64,000 nucleotides of DNA from Rhizobacter sp. Root404. GTDB lineage: Bacteria; Pseudomonadota; Gammaproteobacteria; Burkholderiales; Burkholderiaceae_C. Positions 1 to 10,662 of the stretch are shown here, piece by piece. Made by a program: the position numbers and the translations under genes. Position 1 is the first letter of the stretch. Each line of letters begins with the position of its first letter. The notes under the pieces were generated by a model that was not told the DNA's origin, searched no databases, and worked only from the letters and a program-made list of their open reading frames with translations. The DNA lies in assembly GCF_001425865.1 (NCBI RefSeq), contig NZ_LMDS01000001.1, positions 350,805 through 414,804 of the forward strand. Direction: 5' to 3'.

Positions 1-1268
1 CCGCCTTCGACGCCTTCGAGGCGGAAGTTGTAGTCCGGCCGGTTGAAGTTCTCCGGCTTGCCGCGCACCACCTCGCGCTGCGCCTTCAGGTGGCGCGCCA
101 GGCGGAACGCGAACGCGAGTTCGGGCGCGAATTCGTAATCGGCCGGCGCCTCGCCGAGCAGCGTCGCTTCGGTGATCACGGTGTCGAGCTGATCGTGGCG
201 CAGGTTGGCGGCGATCGGCACGCGCTCCAGCTTCGTCTCGGTCGCGGTGATCGCGAAGCTGGCCTCGTCCATCGTCAGGTACAGCGAGACCGCGGGGCAC
301 TCGCGTCCGGCGATCAGCGTGTAGGCCTGAACCACCTCGTCCGGCAGCATCGTCAGTTTGTGGCCCGGCATGTAGACGGTGGACAGGCGCGCCCGCGCGA
401 CCTGGTCGACCGGCGTGTCGGGCGCGAACGCCAGCCCCGGCGCGGCGATGTGGATGCCGAACACGACGCTGCCGCTGCCCAGCCCCTGCACCGACAGCGC
501 ATCGTCGATCTCGGTGGTCTGCGAGTCATCGATCGAGAACGCGCGCACCGTGGCCAGCGGCAGCGTCTCCTTGATCGCCGGGGCCTGCAGCGGCGGGAAG
601 CCGGTGCCCTTCGGAAAGTTCTCGAACAGGAAGCGGCGCCAATGGAACTGGTACGGCGAGTCGATCGCACCCGCCGCCTTCAGCAACTCCAGCGGCGGCT
701 TCTGCGACAGCTTCGCGGCCTCGACCACGGCCTTGTACTCCGGGGCGTTCTTGTCCGGCTTGAACAGCAGCTTGTAGAGCTGCTCGCGCACGGCGGGCGG
801 GCACTCGCCGCGCACCAGGTCGCCGGCCCACGTGTCGATCTGCGCGGCGATCTGCTTCTTGCGCTCGATGCCGAGCAGCGCGGCCTTGACGATCTCCTCG
901 GGCGCCTTCCTGAAGTTGCCCTTGCCGAGCCGGCGAAAGTAGTGCGGCGCCTCGAACAGGCGGAACAGCGCGCCGGCCTGCTTCTCGATGCCGGCGCTCG
1001 CCTCGAAATACTCGCGCGCCAAGTCCCCGAAACTGAATTCGTCTTCAGGTGCGAATTCCCACGCCAGGTCGAGGTCGATCTCCTTGGCGATCGTTTGCGC
1101 GGAGGCGATCAGGTCCGCCGGCTGCGGCTTGTCGAACTTGAGCAGCACGTTGGCTGCCTTGACCTTGACGCGCTTGCCGGAGTCGAGTTCGATCTGCATC
1201 GAGGTGTCGGCTTCGGTCATCACGCGGCCGGCGAGGAACTTTCCGGCTTCTTCGAAGAGGGCGTACAT
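1..1268 (-). CDS. RNB-domain exoribonuclease (RNase II/R family), truncated by the window edge
   Basis: This gene has no stop inside the window; 422 codons of the N-terminal part are visible. It is read from the ATG at 1268. The RNB catalytic core begins around residue 230, where the acidic cluster SIDDSQTTEIDDALS supplies the aspartates that bind the catalytic metal. It is followed by a stretch ending in TVYMPGHKLTMLP that is typical of the family. RNB enzymes degrade single-stranded RNA 3' to 5' in the cytoplasm. The roughly 230 residues before the core do not look like the cold-shock domains of E. coli RNase R, so this is probably the shorter RNB paralogue common in Burkholderiales. A GACAAT hexamer lies 9 bases before the ATG and no clear ribosome binding site is seen, so the message may be leaderless. 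Confidence 0.88.
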   Translation of the reverse strand, partial: MYALFEEAGKFLAGRVMTEADTSMQIELDSGKRVKVKAANVLLKFDKPQPADLIASAQTIAKEIDLDLAWEFAPEDEFSFGDLAREYFEASAGIEKQAGALFRLFEAPHYFRRLGKGNFRKAPEEIVKAALLGIERKKQIAAQIDTWAGDLVRGECPPAVREQLYKLLFKPDKNAPEYKAVVEAAKLSQKPPLELLKAAGAIDSPYQFHWRRFLFENFPKGTGFPPLQAPAIKETLPLATVRAFSIDDSQTTEIDDALSVQGLGSGSVVFGIHIAAPGLAFAPDTPVDQVARARLSTVYMPGHKLTMLPDEVVQAYTLIAGRECPAVSLYLTMDEASFAITATETKLERVPIAANLRHDQLDTVITEATLLGEAPADYEFAPELAFAFRLARHLKAQREVVRGKPENFNRPDYNFRLEGVEG

Positions 1269-1407
1269 AGGGGGTGGATTGTCGCTGAGAGCGTGTTCCT
1301 TTTTCGCTCGGGGAGCGGCTGCGTTCAGACATGCGCGCCGAAGTCAGATGGGAAGCGCACTGCGCGCGCGGCCACACGCCCTGCGCTGCTCGACGCCTCC
1401 CAGGCAC

Positions 1408-1430
1408 GGCGCAGCCCACCCGGGCGCGCC
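1408..1430. terminator. GC-rich stem-loop about 85-105 bases downstream of ruvC
   Basis: GGCGC (1408-1412) pairs with GCGCC (1426-1430) and GCCC (1414-1417) with GGGC (1422-1425), around an ACCC loop with one bulged A. It lies in the 245-base gap between ruvC and the RNB gene, which otherwise holds nothing I can support. There is no run of T on either side, so it could be a transcript 3'-end structure rather than a true intrinsic terminator. Confidence 0.3.
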
Positions 1431-1513
1431 TTCGCTGTAACCGTCGAGGTGTTTCCGGGAAGGTGCTCACGTGGTGCCGCCTGCCGCGACGCGCGCGCGC
1501 ATCGAACGAAAGA

Positions 1514-2062
1514 CTAGTAAGTCCGCCCCCGCCGATACTGCGCATGCGCCCGCGGCGCCAGCGTAGCCCCTCGCGCCAGGGCCGCCAACGAAGACCCTGC
1601 ATGCGCATGACAGATGGCAAGCCCCAGCGCATCCGCCGCATCCTTCCCCGGCAACCCCGGCAGGGACAGCAGCCGCATCACCATCTCTTGCACCTGCTCC
1701 TTGCGCGCCGCGCCGTGGCCGACGATCGCCTTCTTCATCTGCAGCGCGGTGTACTCGGAGACCACCAGGTCGGCCGTCACCAGCGCCGTCAGCGCTGCGC
1801 CCCGCGCTTGGCCGAGCAGCAAGGTCGATTGCGGATTGACGTTGACGAACACGATCTCGACCGACGCGCACGTCGGCTCGTAGCGGGCCGCGATCTCACG
1901 GATGCCGTCGAAGATCACGCGCAACCGGTCCGGCAGCGAGCCCGACACGACCGACTCGGTCTTGATCGTGCCGCTGGCGACGTAGTGGAGCTTCGAGCCG
2001 ACCGATTCGATGACGCCGAAGCCGGTGGTCCGCAGACCGGGGTCGATGCCGAGGATGCGCAT
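1514..2062 (-). CDS. ruvC: Holliday junction endodeoxyribonuclease RuvC
   Basis: The 182-residue protein begins [16 protein letters not shown], the classic RuvC start. All four expected catalytic acids are present: D7, E69 (in the ASVEIVFV strand), D141 and D144 (in [11 protein letters not shown]). RuvC cuts four-way DNA junctions symmetrically, together with the RuvAB branch-migration motor, during recombination and repair. It is the last gene of the minus-strand run dusB-fis-purH-acyltransferase-cdsA-like-ruvC and starts 10 bases after the cdsA-like stop codon. ruvA and ruvB are not in the window. The C-terminal tail after residue 155 is alanine- and arginine-rich and looks poorly conserved. 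Confidence 0.97.
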   Translation of the reverse strand: MRILGIDPGLRTTGFGVIESVGSKLHYVASGTIKTESVVSGSLPDRLRVIFDGIREIAARYEPTCASVEIVFVNVNPQSTLLLGQARGAALTALVTADLVVSEYTALQMKKAIVGHGAARKEQVQEMVMRLLSLPGLPGKDAADALGLAICHAHAGSSLAALARGATLAPRAHAQYRRGRTY

Positions 2063-2072
2063 GGTTCGCAGC

Positions 2073-3041
2073 CTACAGGCCGAAGTACCAGCGCACTGCG
2101 TGGAAGAACACCGGCGCCGCGAAGCACAGCGGCGCGACCCGGTCGAGCAGCCCGACCGCGCCCGTCACCGAGGCCTTGCCGCCCCACGAGCGCACGCCCG
2201 CATCGCGCTTCAGCGCCTGCATCACGAACTCGCCGAGCGTGCCGCTGCCGCCGGCGATCAGTCCCATGATGATCGCGGCCCAGGGCTTGAACGGCGTCGA
2301 CCAGTAGAGCAGGCCGCCCGCCACCGCGGCGGCGCCGGCGCCGATGGCCCACGCCCGCCAGGAGAACGAGCGGCTGATCGCGCGCGCCACCGGGCGCCGG
2401 CGCAGGCGGCGGCTCGCGGCCTCCTGCACGATCTGCGCGACGGCGACGACCACGACCAGGTACAGCACCAGGAACGCGCCGCGGTCGCGGTAGTCCGGCA
2501 GGTCGAGCAGCAGCAGCGCCGGCGCGTGGCTCATGCCGTAGACGCAGACCATGATGCCCCACTGGATCTTCGCGGTGCGCTCGAGAAAGCGCTGCGGGTC
2601 GTTGCCCAGCGCGCTGACGACCGGGATCGCGAGGAACACGTAGACCGGGATGAACACCGTGAACAGGTCGAACTGCTCGCTCGCGACGATCACGTACTGC
2701 AGCGGCAGCACGACGAAGAACGCCAGCAGCAGGCTGCGGTGGTCGCCGCGCCGCGTGTGCGTCAGCGTCACGAACTCGCGCAGCGCGAGGAAGGAGACCA
2801 GCCCGAACAGCAGCGTCGAGACGATGCCGCCGGTGACCCACGAGATCCAGAACAGCACCGAGCCAGCCCAGACCGCGCGCAGGTCGCGCTTGAACTGCTC
2901 GTGTGCGTCGAGTTCGGCGTCGCTGCGGTCGCGCAGCGTGCGCGTGAACGCGACCACGGTCACGATCGTCAGCACGCCGAACAGCGCGAGGAACAGCAGG
3001 CCGACCTGCTGCGACACGGTGAGGTTGCGCAGCGCGCCCAT
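2073..3041 (-). CDS. CdsA-family phosphatidate cytidylyltransferase-like integral membrane protein
   Basis: This 322-residue protein has about eight hydrophobic segments and the overall look of CDP-diacylglycerol synthases, which make CDP-diacylglycerol from phosphatidate and CTP in the inner membrane. The family signature near the C terminus is recognisable (ALKRDAGV, later GLLDRVAPL) but degenerate: the usual Lys-Asp pair after KRDxxx reads Arg-Ser, the HGG element reads GAVG, and the Asp after DR is missing. The start codon directly abuts the stop of the upstream acyltransferase gene, so the two are surely cotranscribed. The pairing with an acyltransferase resembles ynb-type phospholipid clusters. 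It may be a specialised paralogue rather than the main housekeeping cdsA. Confidence 0.8.
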   Translation of the reverse strand: MGALRNLTVSQQVGLLFLALFGVLTIVTVVAFTRTLRDRSDAELDAHEQFKRDLRAVWAGSVLFWISWVTGGIVSTLLFGLVSFLALREFVTLTHTRRGDHRSLLLAFFVVLPLQYVIVASEQFDLFTVFIPVYVFLAIPVVSALGNDPQRFLERTAKIQWGIMVCVYGMSHAPALLLLDLPDYRDRGAFLVLYLVVVVAVAQIVQEAASRRLRRRPVARAISRSFSWRAWAIGAGAAAVAGGLLYWSTPFKPWAAIIMGLIAGGSGTLGEFVMQALKRDAGVRSWGGKASVTGAVGLLDRVAPLCFAAPVFFHAVRWYFGL

Positions 3042-3659
3042 CTAGTGCACCGCCCGCAGCGCCATCACCGCATTGCGCGCGCGTTCGAGAAACGTGCGCT
3101 TGTCTTCGCCGGGGAACAGCGTCAGCGGCTTGCCGAAGGTCACGGAACAAAGGATCGGCACCGGCACGACTTCGCCCTTGGGCATCACGCGCTGGACGTT
3201 GTCGATCCAGGCCGGGATCAGCTGCACGTCGGGGAACGCCTCGGCCAGGTGGAACAGGCCGGCCTTGAACGGGGCAGGATCGACCTTGTTGCCGCGCGTG
3301 CCCTCCGGGAAGATCACCAGCGAATCGCCGTGGCGCAGCGCTTCCATCAGCGGCTCGAGCGGGTCCTCGTCGTCGGTGCGCTGGCGACTCACGTAGACCG
3401 CGTTGAAGATCTCCCGCGTGATCCAGTGCTTGAGCGGCGACGAAGTCCAGTAGTCGCGTGCCGCGATCGGCCGCGTCACGGTGCGCAGGTCGCGCGGAAG
3501 CGCGGCCCAGATCAGCACCCAGTCGAAGTGGCTCTGGTGGTTCGCGAAATAAATCCGCTGCTCGGCCTTGGGCGGCGAGCCGTACCAGTGGCCCTGCGCG
3601 CCGGTGATCAGGCGCGCGACGGCGGCGAGAGCGAGGCCGGCAACCTCGGGAAGTTTCAT
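3042..3659 (-). CDS. 1-acylglycerol-3-phosphate acyltransferase family protein (PlsC-like)
   Basis: The 205-residue protein carries the glycerolipid acyltransferase motifs. NHQSHFD, around residues 40-46, is the catalytic HX4D block, and FPEGTRG, around residues 117-123, binds the acceptor phosphate. Enzymes of this family transfer an acyl chain to lysophosphatidate to make phosphatidate. That product is the substrate of CdsA, encoded immediately downstream with no intergenic base. The gene starts 10 bases after the purH stop codon. It is shorter than E. coli PlsC (245 residues), so it may act on another lysolipid or serve as a second acyltransferase. Confidence 0.87.
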   Translation of the reverse strand: MKLPEVAGLALAAVARLITGAQGHWYGSPPKAEQRIYFANHQSHFDWVLIWAALPRDLRTVTRPIAARDYWTSSPLKHWITREIFNAVYVSRQRTDDEDPLEPLMEALRHGDSLVIFPEGTRGNKVDPAPFKAGLFHLAEAFPDVQLIPAWIDNVQRVMPKGEVVPVPILCSVTFGKPLTLFPGEDKRTFLERARNAVMALRAVH

Positions 3660-3669
3660 CCGTCCGAGT

Positions 3670-5261
<1,592 letters not shown>

Positions 5262-5265
<4 letters not shown>

Positions 5266-5501
5266 TTGATCAGCTTGTGGTCGAGCAGTTTGCGGCGCAG
5301 CGTGTTGCGGTTGATGCCCAGCCATTCGGCCGCGCGGCTCTGGTTGCCCTCGGCGTGCTTCATCACGACGTCGAGCAGCGGCTTCTCGACCACGCCGAGG
5401 ATCATCTCGTACATGGCCGCGGGTTCGACGCCGCGCAGGTCCTTGAAGTAGATCTCCAGGCTGTCGCGGATGCACTCTTCGATGTGGGTGGGTTTCTTCA
5501 T
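5262..5501 (-). CDS. fis: DNA-binding protein Fis
   Basis: This 79-residue protein is a Fis-family nucleoid protein. The C-terminal helix-turn-helix is the conserved [19 protein letters not shown] (residues 54-72). The N-terminal part is shorter than in the 98-residue E. coli protein, as is usual in betaproteobacteria. Fis bends DNA and modulates rRNA promoters, recombination and supercoiling. The start overlaps the dusB stop and the stop overlaps the purH start, both as ATGA, so translation of all three genes is likely coupled. Confidence 0.96.
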
Positions 5502-6538
5502 GCGAATGCTTCTTCTTGTGTCGCTTGGTCTTCGGGGACGGCGCGCGGCAGCAGGCGGTGTGAGTCGGCCAGCTCGTCGAACCAGTCGGTGACGGCGCGG
5601 ACCTGCGTCTCGCAGCTCTCCAGCAGGTTCATGCGGGCGCGGAACGCCTCGCCGCCGGGCAGCGCGCGCACCGCCCAGCCGATGTGCTTGCGCGCGCTGC
5701 GCACGCCGGCAAACTCGCCGTACAGGCCGTAGTGGTCGTGCAGGTGTTCGAGCAGCCAGGCCTTCGCCTGTGCCACCTCGGGTGCGGGCAGGTGCTCGCC
5801 GGTCTCGAGGAAGTGCGCGATCTCGCGGAAGATCCACGGCCGGCCTTGCGCCGCGCGGCCGATCATGATGGCGTCGGCCCCGGTCGCGGCAAGCACGTCG
5901 CGCGCCTTCTCGGGCGAATCGATGTCGCCGTTCGCGACCACCGGGATGCGCAGCGCCGCCTTCACCGCACTGACCGTGTCGTACTCGGCCTGGCCCTTGT
6001 AGCCCTGCTCGCGGGTGCGGCCATGCACCGTGACCATCGCGACGCCGGCGGCCTCGGCGGCGCGCGCGATGCGCACCGCGTTGCGCTCGGCCGCGCACCA
6101 GCCGGTGCGCATCTTCAGCGTCACCGGCACGTTGCGCGGCGCGCACGCGGCGACCACGGCCTCGACGATCGCCAGCGCCAGCGGCTCGTCCTGCATCAGC
6201 GCCGAGCCCGCCCACTTGTTGCAGACCTTCTTGGCCGGGCAGCCCATGTTGATGTCGATGATCTGCGCGCCGCGGTCGATGTTGTAGGCGGCGGCCTCGG
6301 CCATCATCTGCGCGTCGGTGCCGGCGATCTGCACCGCGATCGGCGCGACCTCGCCATCGTGGTTGGCGCGGCGGCTGGTCTTCAGGCTGTTCCAGAGGTC
6401 CTTGCGCGAAGTCACCATCTCGCTGACCGCATAGCCCGCGCCGAGCCGCTTGCACAGCTGGCGGAACGGCCGGTCCGTCACGCCGGCCATCGGCGCGGCG
6501 AAGAGACGGTTCGCCAGTTCGATGTGGCCGATCTGCAT
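5498..6538 (-). CDS. dusB: tRNA-dihydrouridine synthase DusB
   Basis: The 346-residue protein begins [20 protein letters not shown] and has the FMN-binding TIM barrel of Dus enzymes. The catalytic cysteine lies in [16 protein letters not shown], and later elements include [15 protein letters not shown], which binds the FMN phosphate. Dus enzymes reduce uridine to dihydrouridine in tRNA D-loops using NADPH. The ATG at 6538 is chosen over a longer open frame because homologous Dus proteins begin at this IG-x-(I/V)-x-LxN block. It is the first gene of the dusB-fis operon, the arrangement known from E. coli. Confidence 0.96.
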   Translation of the reverse strand: MQIGHIELANRLFAAPMAGVTDRPFRQLCKRLGAGYAVSEMVTSRKDLWNSLKTSRRANHDGEVAPIAVQIAGTDAQMMAEAAAYNIDRGAQIIDINMGCPAKKVCNKWAGSALMQDEPLALAIVEAVVAACAPRNVPVTLKMRTGWCAAERNAVRIARAAEAAGVAMVTVHGRTREQGYKGQAEYDTVSAVKAALRIPVVANGDIDSPEKARDVLAATGADAIMIGRAAQGRPWIFREIAHFLETGEHLPAPEVAQAKAWLLEHLHDHYGLYGEFAGVRSARKHIGWAVRALPGGEAFRARMNLLESCETQVRAVTDWFDELADSHRLLPRAVPEDQATQEEAFA

Positions 6539-6632
6539 GGGAGGAGGGTGGCGCGACTGCTGAAAAAGGAGGCAGAAGTATAGCGGCGCGTCGCAGCGCC
6601 ACGTCCTACGGGAAAGCGGTGTGCGCGCTGGC

Positions 6633-6638
6633 GATAAT
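6633..6638 (+). promoter_or_regulatory. Predicted -10 element before the YqaA-family gene
   Basis: GATAAT lies 8 bases before the ATG at 6647. With this spacing transcription would begin at or within a base or two of the start codon, giving a leaderless message. No Shine-Dalgarno sequence is visible and no good -35 was found. Confidence 0.4.
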
Positions 6639-6646
6639 CCGCCGCA

Positions 6647-7132
6647 ATGGAAGCATGGCTCGACTCCTTGATGGCGCTGCTCGCGTTGCCGAAGTTCGGC
6701 CTGAGCACCGTCTTCATCGTCGCGTTCATCTCCGCCACGCTGCTGCCGCTCGGCTCCGAGCCGGCGGTGTTCGGACTGGTCAAGCTGAACCCCGACATGT
6801 TCTGGCCCGCCGTGCTGGTCGCGACCGCCGGCAACACGCTCGGCGGCGCCGTCACCTGGTGGATGGGCCGCGGCGCCGAGGCCGCCTACGAACGCATGAG
6901 TCATCACAAGCCGCCCAACGCGCGCGCCTTGCGGTGGCTCGCGCGCTGGGGCACGAAGGGCTGCCTGTTGTCATGGCTGCCGGTCGTCGGCGATCCGCTG
7001 TGCGCCGTGGCCGGCTGGTTGAAGCTGCCGTTCTGGCCCTGCGTGTTCTACATGGCGATCGGCAAGTTCGGCCGCTATGTGACGATGACGGCTGCGATGC
7101 TCTGGTTCTGGCCGGGTCAGTTCGTACACTGA
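6647..7132 (+). CDS. YqaA/DedA-like inner membrane protein
   Basis: The 161-residue protein has four to five hydrophobic segments and matches the YqaA family, short relatives of the DedA/SNARE-associated membrane proteins. The recognisable block ATLLPLGSEPAVF occurs near residues 30-42, and a GNTLGG motif follows near residue 65. DedA relatives have been linked to lipid flipping and membrane homeostasis, but the substrate of YqaA proteins is not established. It is transcribed divergently from dusB and is followed after 5 bases by the M32 carboxypeptidase gene. Confidence 0.8.
   Translation: MEAWLDSLMALLALPKFGLSTVFIVAFISATLLPLGSEPAVFGLVKLNPDMFWPAVLVATAGNTLGGAVTWWMGRGAEAAYERMSHHKPPNARALRWLARWGTKGCLLSWLPVVGDPLCAVAGWLKLPFWPCVFYMAIGKFGRYVTMTAAMLWFWPGQFVH
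7125..7130 (+). promoter_or_regulatory. Predicted -10 element before the M32 carboxypeptidase gene
   Basis: TACACT ends 8 bases before the ATG at 7138, with the 7 bases GACGCCC between. It overlaps the end of the preceding gene. The spacing predicts a leaderless transcript, and there is no Shine-Dalgarno sequence before the ATG. Confidence 0.4.
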
Positions 7133-7137
7133 CGCCC

Positions 7138-8622
7138 ATGAACAGCGCCTACGACGAACTGACCGCGCTCTGGACGCGGATGCACCACTTCCGCCACCTG
7201 CAGTCCATCGCCAGCTGGGACCAGGCCGCGATGATGCCGCCCAAGGGCAACACCGCCCGCGCCAACGCGCTGGCCGAGATGGAGGGCCTGCTGCACGGCC
7301 TGCGCACCGATCCGAAGCTGGTCGATCTGCTGCGCCGCGCCGAGGGCGAGGGCATCGATCCGTTCGCCCGCGCGAACCTCGGCGAGATCCGGCGCGAGTG
7401 GCGCGCGTCGAATGCGCTGCCGCAATCGCTGGTCGAGGCGATCACGCGCGCCGGCGCGCGCTGCGAGCACGCCTGGCGCACCCAGCGTCCGGCGAACGAT
7501 TGGGCGGGCTTTCTCGAGAACTTCCGCGAGGTGCTGAGGCTCGGTCGCGAGGTCGCGCAGCGCCTGTCCGACGAGACCGGCCTCGCGCCCTACGACGCGC
7601 TGATGGACCAGTACGAGCCCGGCACCACCAGCGCCGAGGTCGACCGCGTGTTCGGCGACCTGCAGCAGTGGCTGCCGGGCCTGGTGACCCGGGTGCGCGA
7701 GCGCCAGGCGCGCGAGGCGGTGGTCGCGCCGATCGGCCCGTTTCCGAAGGCGGCGCAACGCGCGCTCAGCCTGGACGTGATGGCACTGCTCGGCTTCGAT
7801 TTCGACGCCGGCCGGCTCGACGAGAGCGCGCACCCGTTCAGCGGTGGCGTGCCGGAGGACACGCGGCTGACCACGCGCTACCGCGAAGACGACCTGATGC
7901 AGAGCCTGCTGGGCACGATCCACGAGACCGGTCACGCGCGCTACGAACAGGGCCTGCCGCGCGAGTGGCTCGGCCAGCCGGTGGCCCGCGCGCGCTCGAT
8001 GGGCATCCATGAAAGCCAGAGCCTGAGCTTCGAGATGCAGCTCGGCCGCAGCCGCCCGTTCGCCGACCTGCTGGCGCCGCTGCTGCGCAAGCACTTCGGG
8101 GACCAGCCCGCGTTCGAGCCGGGCAACCTGCACCGGCTGATGACCCGGGTCGAACCCGGCTTCATCCGCGTCGACGCCGACGAGCTGACCTACCCGGCGC
8201 ACGTGATCCTGCGCTACGGCATCGAGAAGGCGCTGATCGACGGCAGCCTGGCGGCCGACGACATCCCGGCGCGCTGGGACGACGGCATGCGCACGCTGCT
8301 CGGCGTCGACACCCGGGGCAACTACCGCGACGGACCGCTGCAGGACGTGCACTGGACCGGCGGCGCGTTCGGCTACTTCCCCTGCTACACGCTGGGCGCG
8401 ATGTACGCGGCGCAGTGGTTCGCGGCGATCCGCCAGGCGCATCCCGAGCTGGATGCGCGTGTCGCCGCGGGCGACCTCTCACCGGCGTTCGACTGGCTGC
8501 GCGAGCGCATCTGGTCGCAGGCCAGCCGCTGGCCGACCGCCGAGCTGGCGACCCGTGCGACCGGCGAGGCGTTGAACCCGGCGCACTTCAGGCGCCACCT
8601 CGAATCGCGCTACCTCGGCTGA
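7138..8622 (+). CDS. M32-family metallocarboxypeptidase (carboxypeptidase Taq type)
   Basis: The 494-residue protein matches carboxypeptidase Taq in length and sequence. The zinc-binding HEXXH motif is HETGH at residues 262-266, with the family context MQSLLGTIHETGHARYEQG. Later conserved blocks are GIHESQSLSFE and RVEPGFIRVDADELTY. M32 enzymes remove C-terminal residues from peptides in the cytoplasm and have broad specificity apart from proline. The gene follows the YqaA-family gene closely and converges on the patatin gene. Confidence 0.95.
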   Translation: MNSAYDELTALWTRMHHFRHLQSIASWDQAAMMPPKGNTARANALAEMEGLLHGLRTDPKLVDLLRRAEGEGIDPFARANLGEIRREWRASNALPQSLVEAITRAGARCEHAWRTQRPANDWAGFLENFREVLRLGREVAQRLSDETGLAPYDALMDQYEPGTTSAEVDRVFGDLQQWLPGLVTRVRERQAREAVVAPIGPFPKAAQRALSLDVMALLGFDFDAGRLDESAHPFSGGVPEDTRLTTRYREDDLMQSLLGTIHETGHARYEQGLPREWLGQPVARARSMGIHESQSLSFEMQLGRSRPFADLLAPLLRKHFGDQPAFEPGNLHRLMTRVEPGFIRVDADELTYPAHVILRYGIEKALIDGSLAADDIPARWDDGMRTLLGVDTRGNYRDGPLQDVHWTGGAFGYFPCYTLGAMYAAQWFAAIRQAHPELDARVAAGDLSPAFDWLRERIWSQASRWPTAELATRATGEALNPAHFRRHLESRYLG

Positions 8623-8629
8623 TCCGGAC

Positions 8630-8646
8630 GGCGCCGTTCAGGCGCC
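8630..8646. terminator. Short inverted repeat between convergent genes
   Basis: GGCGCC (8630-8635) and GGCGCC (8641-8646) flank the loop GTTCA, in the 15-base gap between the M32 gene and the patatin gene and running into the latter's stop codon. It could act as a bidirectional terminator. The stem is only 6 bp and the T content after it is low (TTGT), so the call is weak. Confidence 0.3.
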
Positions 8647-9855
8647 TTGTGCCACCAGCACGTCGTCGAGGTCGTCCAGCACTTCCTCGAGCCGGTGCAG
8701 CGCCTGCGCGGTGTTGCGCGTGGCGGCGCGCGCCGGGCTGAGCAGGCGGCGCGGCTGGTCGAGCACCGCCGCGTCGATCCGCACGCCGTGCGGCGCGAGC
8801 TGCGCGGCGAGCCGGCCGCGGCGCGAGCGCAGCATCCGGCGCGTCTGCTGGTACGCATGCTCGGCCAGCGTGCGGCGCTGCGAGTAGCTGAAGGTGTTGG
8901 CGAGGAACATCGCCGGGTCGCGCTGGTCCGGTTCGAACAGCACGATCGTCGTGCCGGGGTGGCTGCGCTCGTAGCCCTTCATGCCGATTTCCAGCCGCGA
9001 GTGGATCAGCGTGCGAAAGGTCTGCGACAGCACCACCGGCAGCCCGCCGTCGACCAGCCGCGGAATCGGCTCGCCGGCGCGGGACAGCACGCGCGGGTGG
9101 GTCGCATGCGTGCTGTCGAACGGCACCAGCGGGTTCAGGCAGATCAGCAGGTCCAGGCCCTCGTCGAGCAGCACCGACGCGTGCAGCGTCTTCTTCAGCG
9201 CGCCGTCGACATAGTGGTGGCCGTCGATCTCGACCGGCGGGAACAGCCCCGGCAGCGCGGCGCTGGCCTGCACCGCCTTCGAGATCGGCACGTGGTCGAA
9301 GCCGGGCTGGCCGAACGGTGCGGATTCGCCACTGTCCAGGTCGGTCGCGACCAGCACCAGCTTGCGCTTCAGCTGGCGAAAGTCGTTGGTGCGGCCGGGC
9401 GCGTCGAACTGGCGCTGCAGCTGCACGTCGATCATCGCGTTCGAGAACAGCCCGGTCGGCAGCACGCGCCCGAGTCGTTCGACGGTGCTCGACAGCGAGC
9501 GCCGCGTGAACGCATAGCGCAGCGCCGCGCCGGCAACCAGGCCGGGCAGCGTCGCGAGGCGGCGCGCGAACTCGCCCCACGCGGGGCGGATCAGCAGTGC
9601 GGGCTCGAAGATGTCGTGCGCGGCGCCGACGTTCTCGATGAACGAGGCGCACAACTCGCGCGGCGTCATGCCGTTGGCCAGGCCGGCCGCGATGAAGCCG
9701 CCCGCCGAAACGCCGACATAGCTGTGGCATTCGGTGAAGTCCAGGCCGGCCAGCGATTCTTCGAGCGCGCACAGCGCGCCGATCTCATAGATCGCGCCGA
9801 GCGGGCCGCCGCCGGCCAGCGCCAGGCCGATGCGCGGGGAAGGGGAACGGGTCAT
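8638..9855 (-). CDS. Patatin-like phospholipase family protein
   Basis: The 405-residue protein has the full patatin catalytic set: the oxyanion loop GGGPLGA around residues 15-21, the nucleophile elbow GVSAGG with S50, and the catalytic aspartate D217 in YVDGALKKT. Enzymes with this Ser-Asp dyad hydrolyse acyl esters of phospholipids or neutral lipids. No signal peptide is seen, so it is probably cytoplasmic or membrane-associated. The next gene upstream on the same strand encodes a phasin, which suggests a possible link to intracellular lipid or polyester granules, but this is inference from proximity only. Confidence 0.92.
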   Translation of the reverse strand: MTRSPSPRIGLALAGGGPLGAIYEIGALCALEESLAGLDFTECHSYVGVSAGGFIAAGLANGMTPRELCASFIENVGAAHDIFEPALLIRPAWGEFARRLATLPGLVAGAALRYAFTRRSLSSTVERLGRVLPTGLFSNAMIDVQLQRQFDAPGRTNDFRQLKRKLVLVATDLDSGESAPFGQPGFDHVPISKAVQASAALPGLFPPVEIDGHHYVDGALKKTLHASVLLDEGLDLLICLNPLVPFDSTHATHPRVLSRAGEPIPRLVDGGLPVVLSQTFRTLIHSRLEIGMKGYERSHPGTTIVLFEPDQRDPAMFLANTFSYSQRRTLAEHAYQQTRRMLRSRRGRLAAQLAPHGVRIDAAVLDQPRRLLSPARAATRNTAQALHRLEEVLDDLDDVLVAQGA

Positions 9856-9916
9856 GGGGGAAGGGAGACGGGAAACAGAAGTGGGCGATCAACCGCGCGC
9901 CTGGCGGACATGAGAA

Positions 9917-9934
9917 GGGGCGCCGCAGCGCCCC
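9917..9934 (-). terminator. Probable terminator of the phasin gene
   Basis: GGGGCGC (9917-9923) and GCGCCCC (9928-9934) form a perfect 7-bp stem with a CGCA/TGCG loop, about 25 bases after the phasin stop codon. On the minus strand it is followed by TTCTC, a short pyrimidine tract. The patatin gene lies further downstream, so some read-through is possible. Confidence 0.45.
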
Positions 9935-9956
9935 GTCCGGTCGATCGTTCGCCCGC

Positions 9957-10499
9957 TCAGGCGGCTGTGGCCTTCTTGGCGGCGGCGCGCTTCACCGCCG
10001 CCTTCTTGGCCGGCGCCTTGGCAGCCGGCGTGGCGGCGGTCTTCTTCGCGGTGGCCTTGGCCGGTGCGGCCTTCGACAGCTTCGCGACCTTGGTGCTGAG
10101 TTCGTCGATGCGCGCCATCAGCGCCTCCACGTCCTTGGCCGAGGGCACGCCGAGCTTGTTCAGCGCCTTGGCGGTGCGCTCCTCGAAGATGCCTTCGAGC
10201 TTGTCCCAATGCTGACCGGCCTTGGCCTGCACGTCGCCGGCCATGCTGCTCATCCGGCTGGTGACTTCGGTGATCTTGTCTTCCGCCGCTGACGTGGTCT
10301 TCTTCTGCAGGCTCGTGCCTTCCTTGACCAGCGCCTCGAACACCTTGGTGCCTTCGGCCTGCGCGCGCGAGAACGCGCCCATGCCGGCGAGCCAGATCTG
10401 CTGCGCCGAGTCCTTCACCTGACCGGCCAGGGCGCTGTCGAACAGGCGACCGGTGGAGGCGGCTTGCTTGTCAGCCATCTGCTTGAGCTTCTTGACCAT
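9957..10499 (-). CDS. Phasin-family polyhydroxyalkanoate granule protein
   Basis: The 180-residue protein has an amphipathic, coiled-coil-like phasin domain over residues 1-135, containing QQIWLAGMGAFSRAQAEG. Its C-terminal tail of about 45 residues is rich in Ala, Lys and Pro, with AKKTAA and AKKAAVKRAA repeats like histone H1. This is the PhaF/PhaI layout: such proteins coat PHA granules, and the basic tail of PhaF binds DNA and helps granules segregate with the nucleoid. It is divergently oriented to the reductase gene at 10663. No PHA synthase is in the window. Confidence 0.9.
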   Translation of the reverse strand: MVKKLKQMADKQAASTGRLFDSALAGQVKDSAQQIWLAGMGAFSRAQAEGTKVFEALVKEGTSLQKKTTSAAEDKITEVTSRMSSMAGDVQAKAGQHWDKLEGIFEERTAKALNKLGVPSAKDVEALMARIDELSTKVAKLSKAAPAKATAKKTAATPAAKAPAKKAAVKRAAAKKATAA

Positions 10500-10662
10500 G
10501 GTGCGAGTCCTGTGTGTGTTGATCGCGCCGACTATAGGCAGCTGTCATAGGGAGCGCATCCTAATTTGCGGGGTGCCGCTCCGGGTAAATCGCAGGCAAG
10601 CCGCACTGGGGTTTGGTCAAGAATGCGCGCTGCCACTTTGAGCGCCCACGGAGGAACACCCC

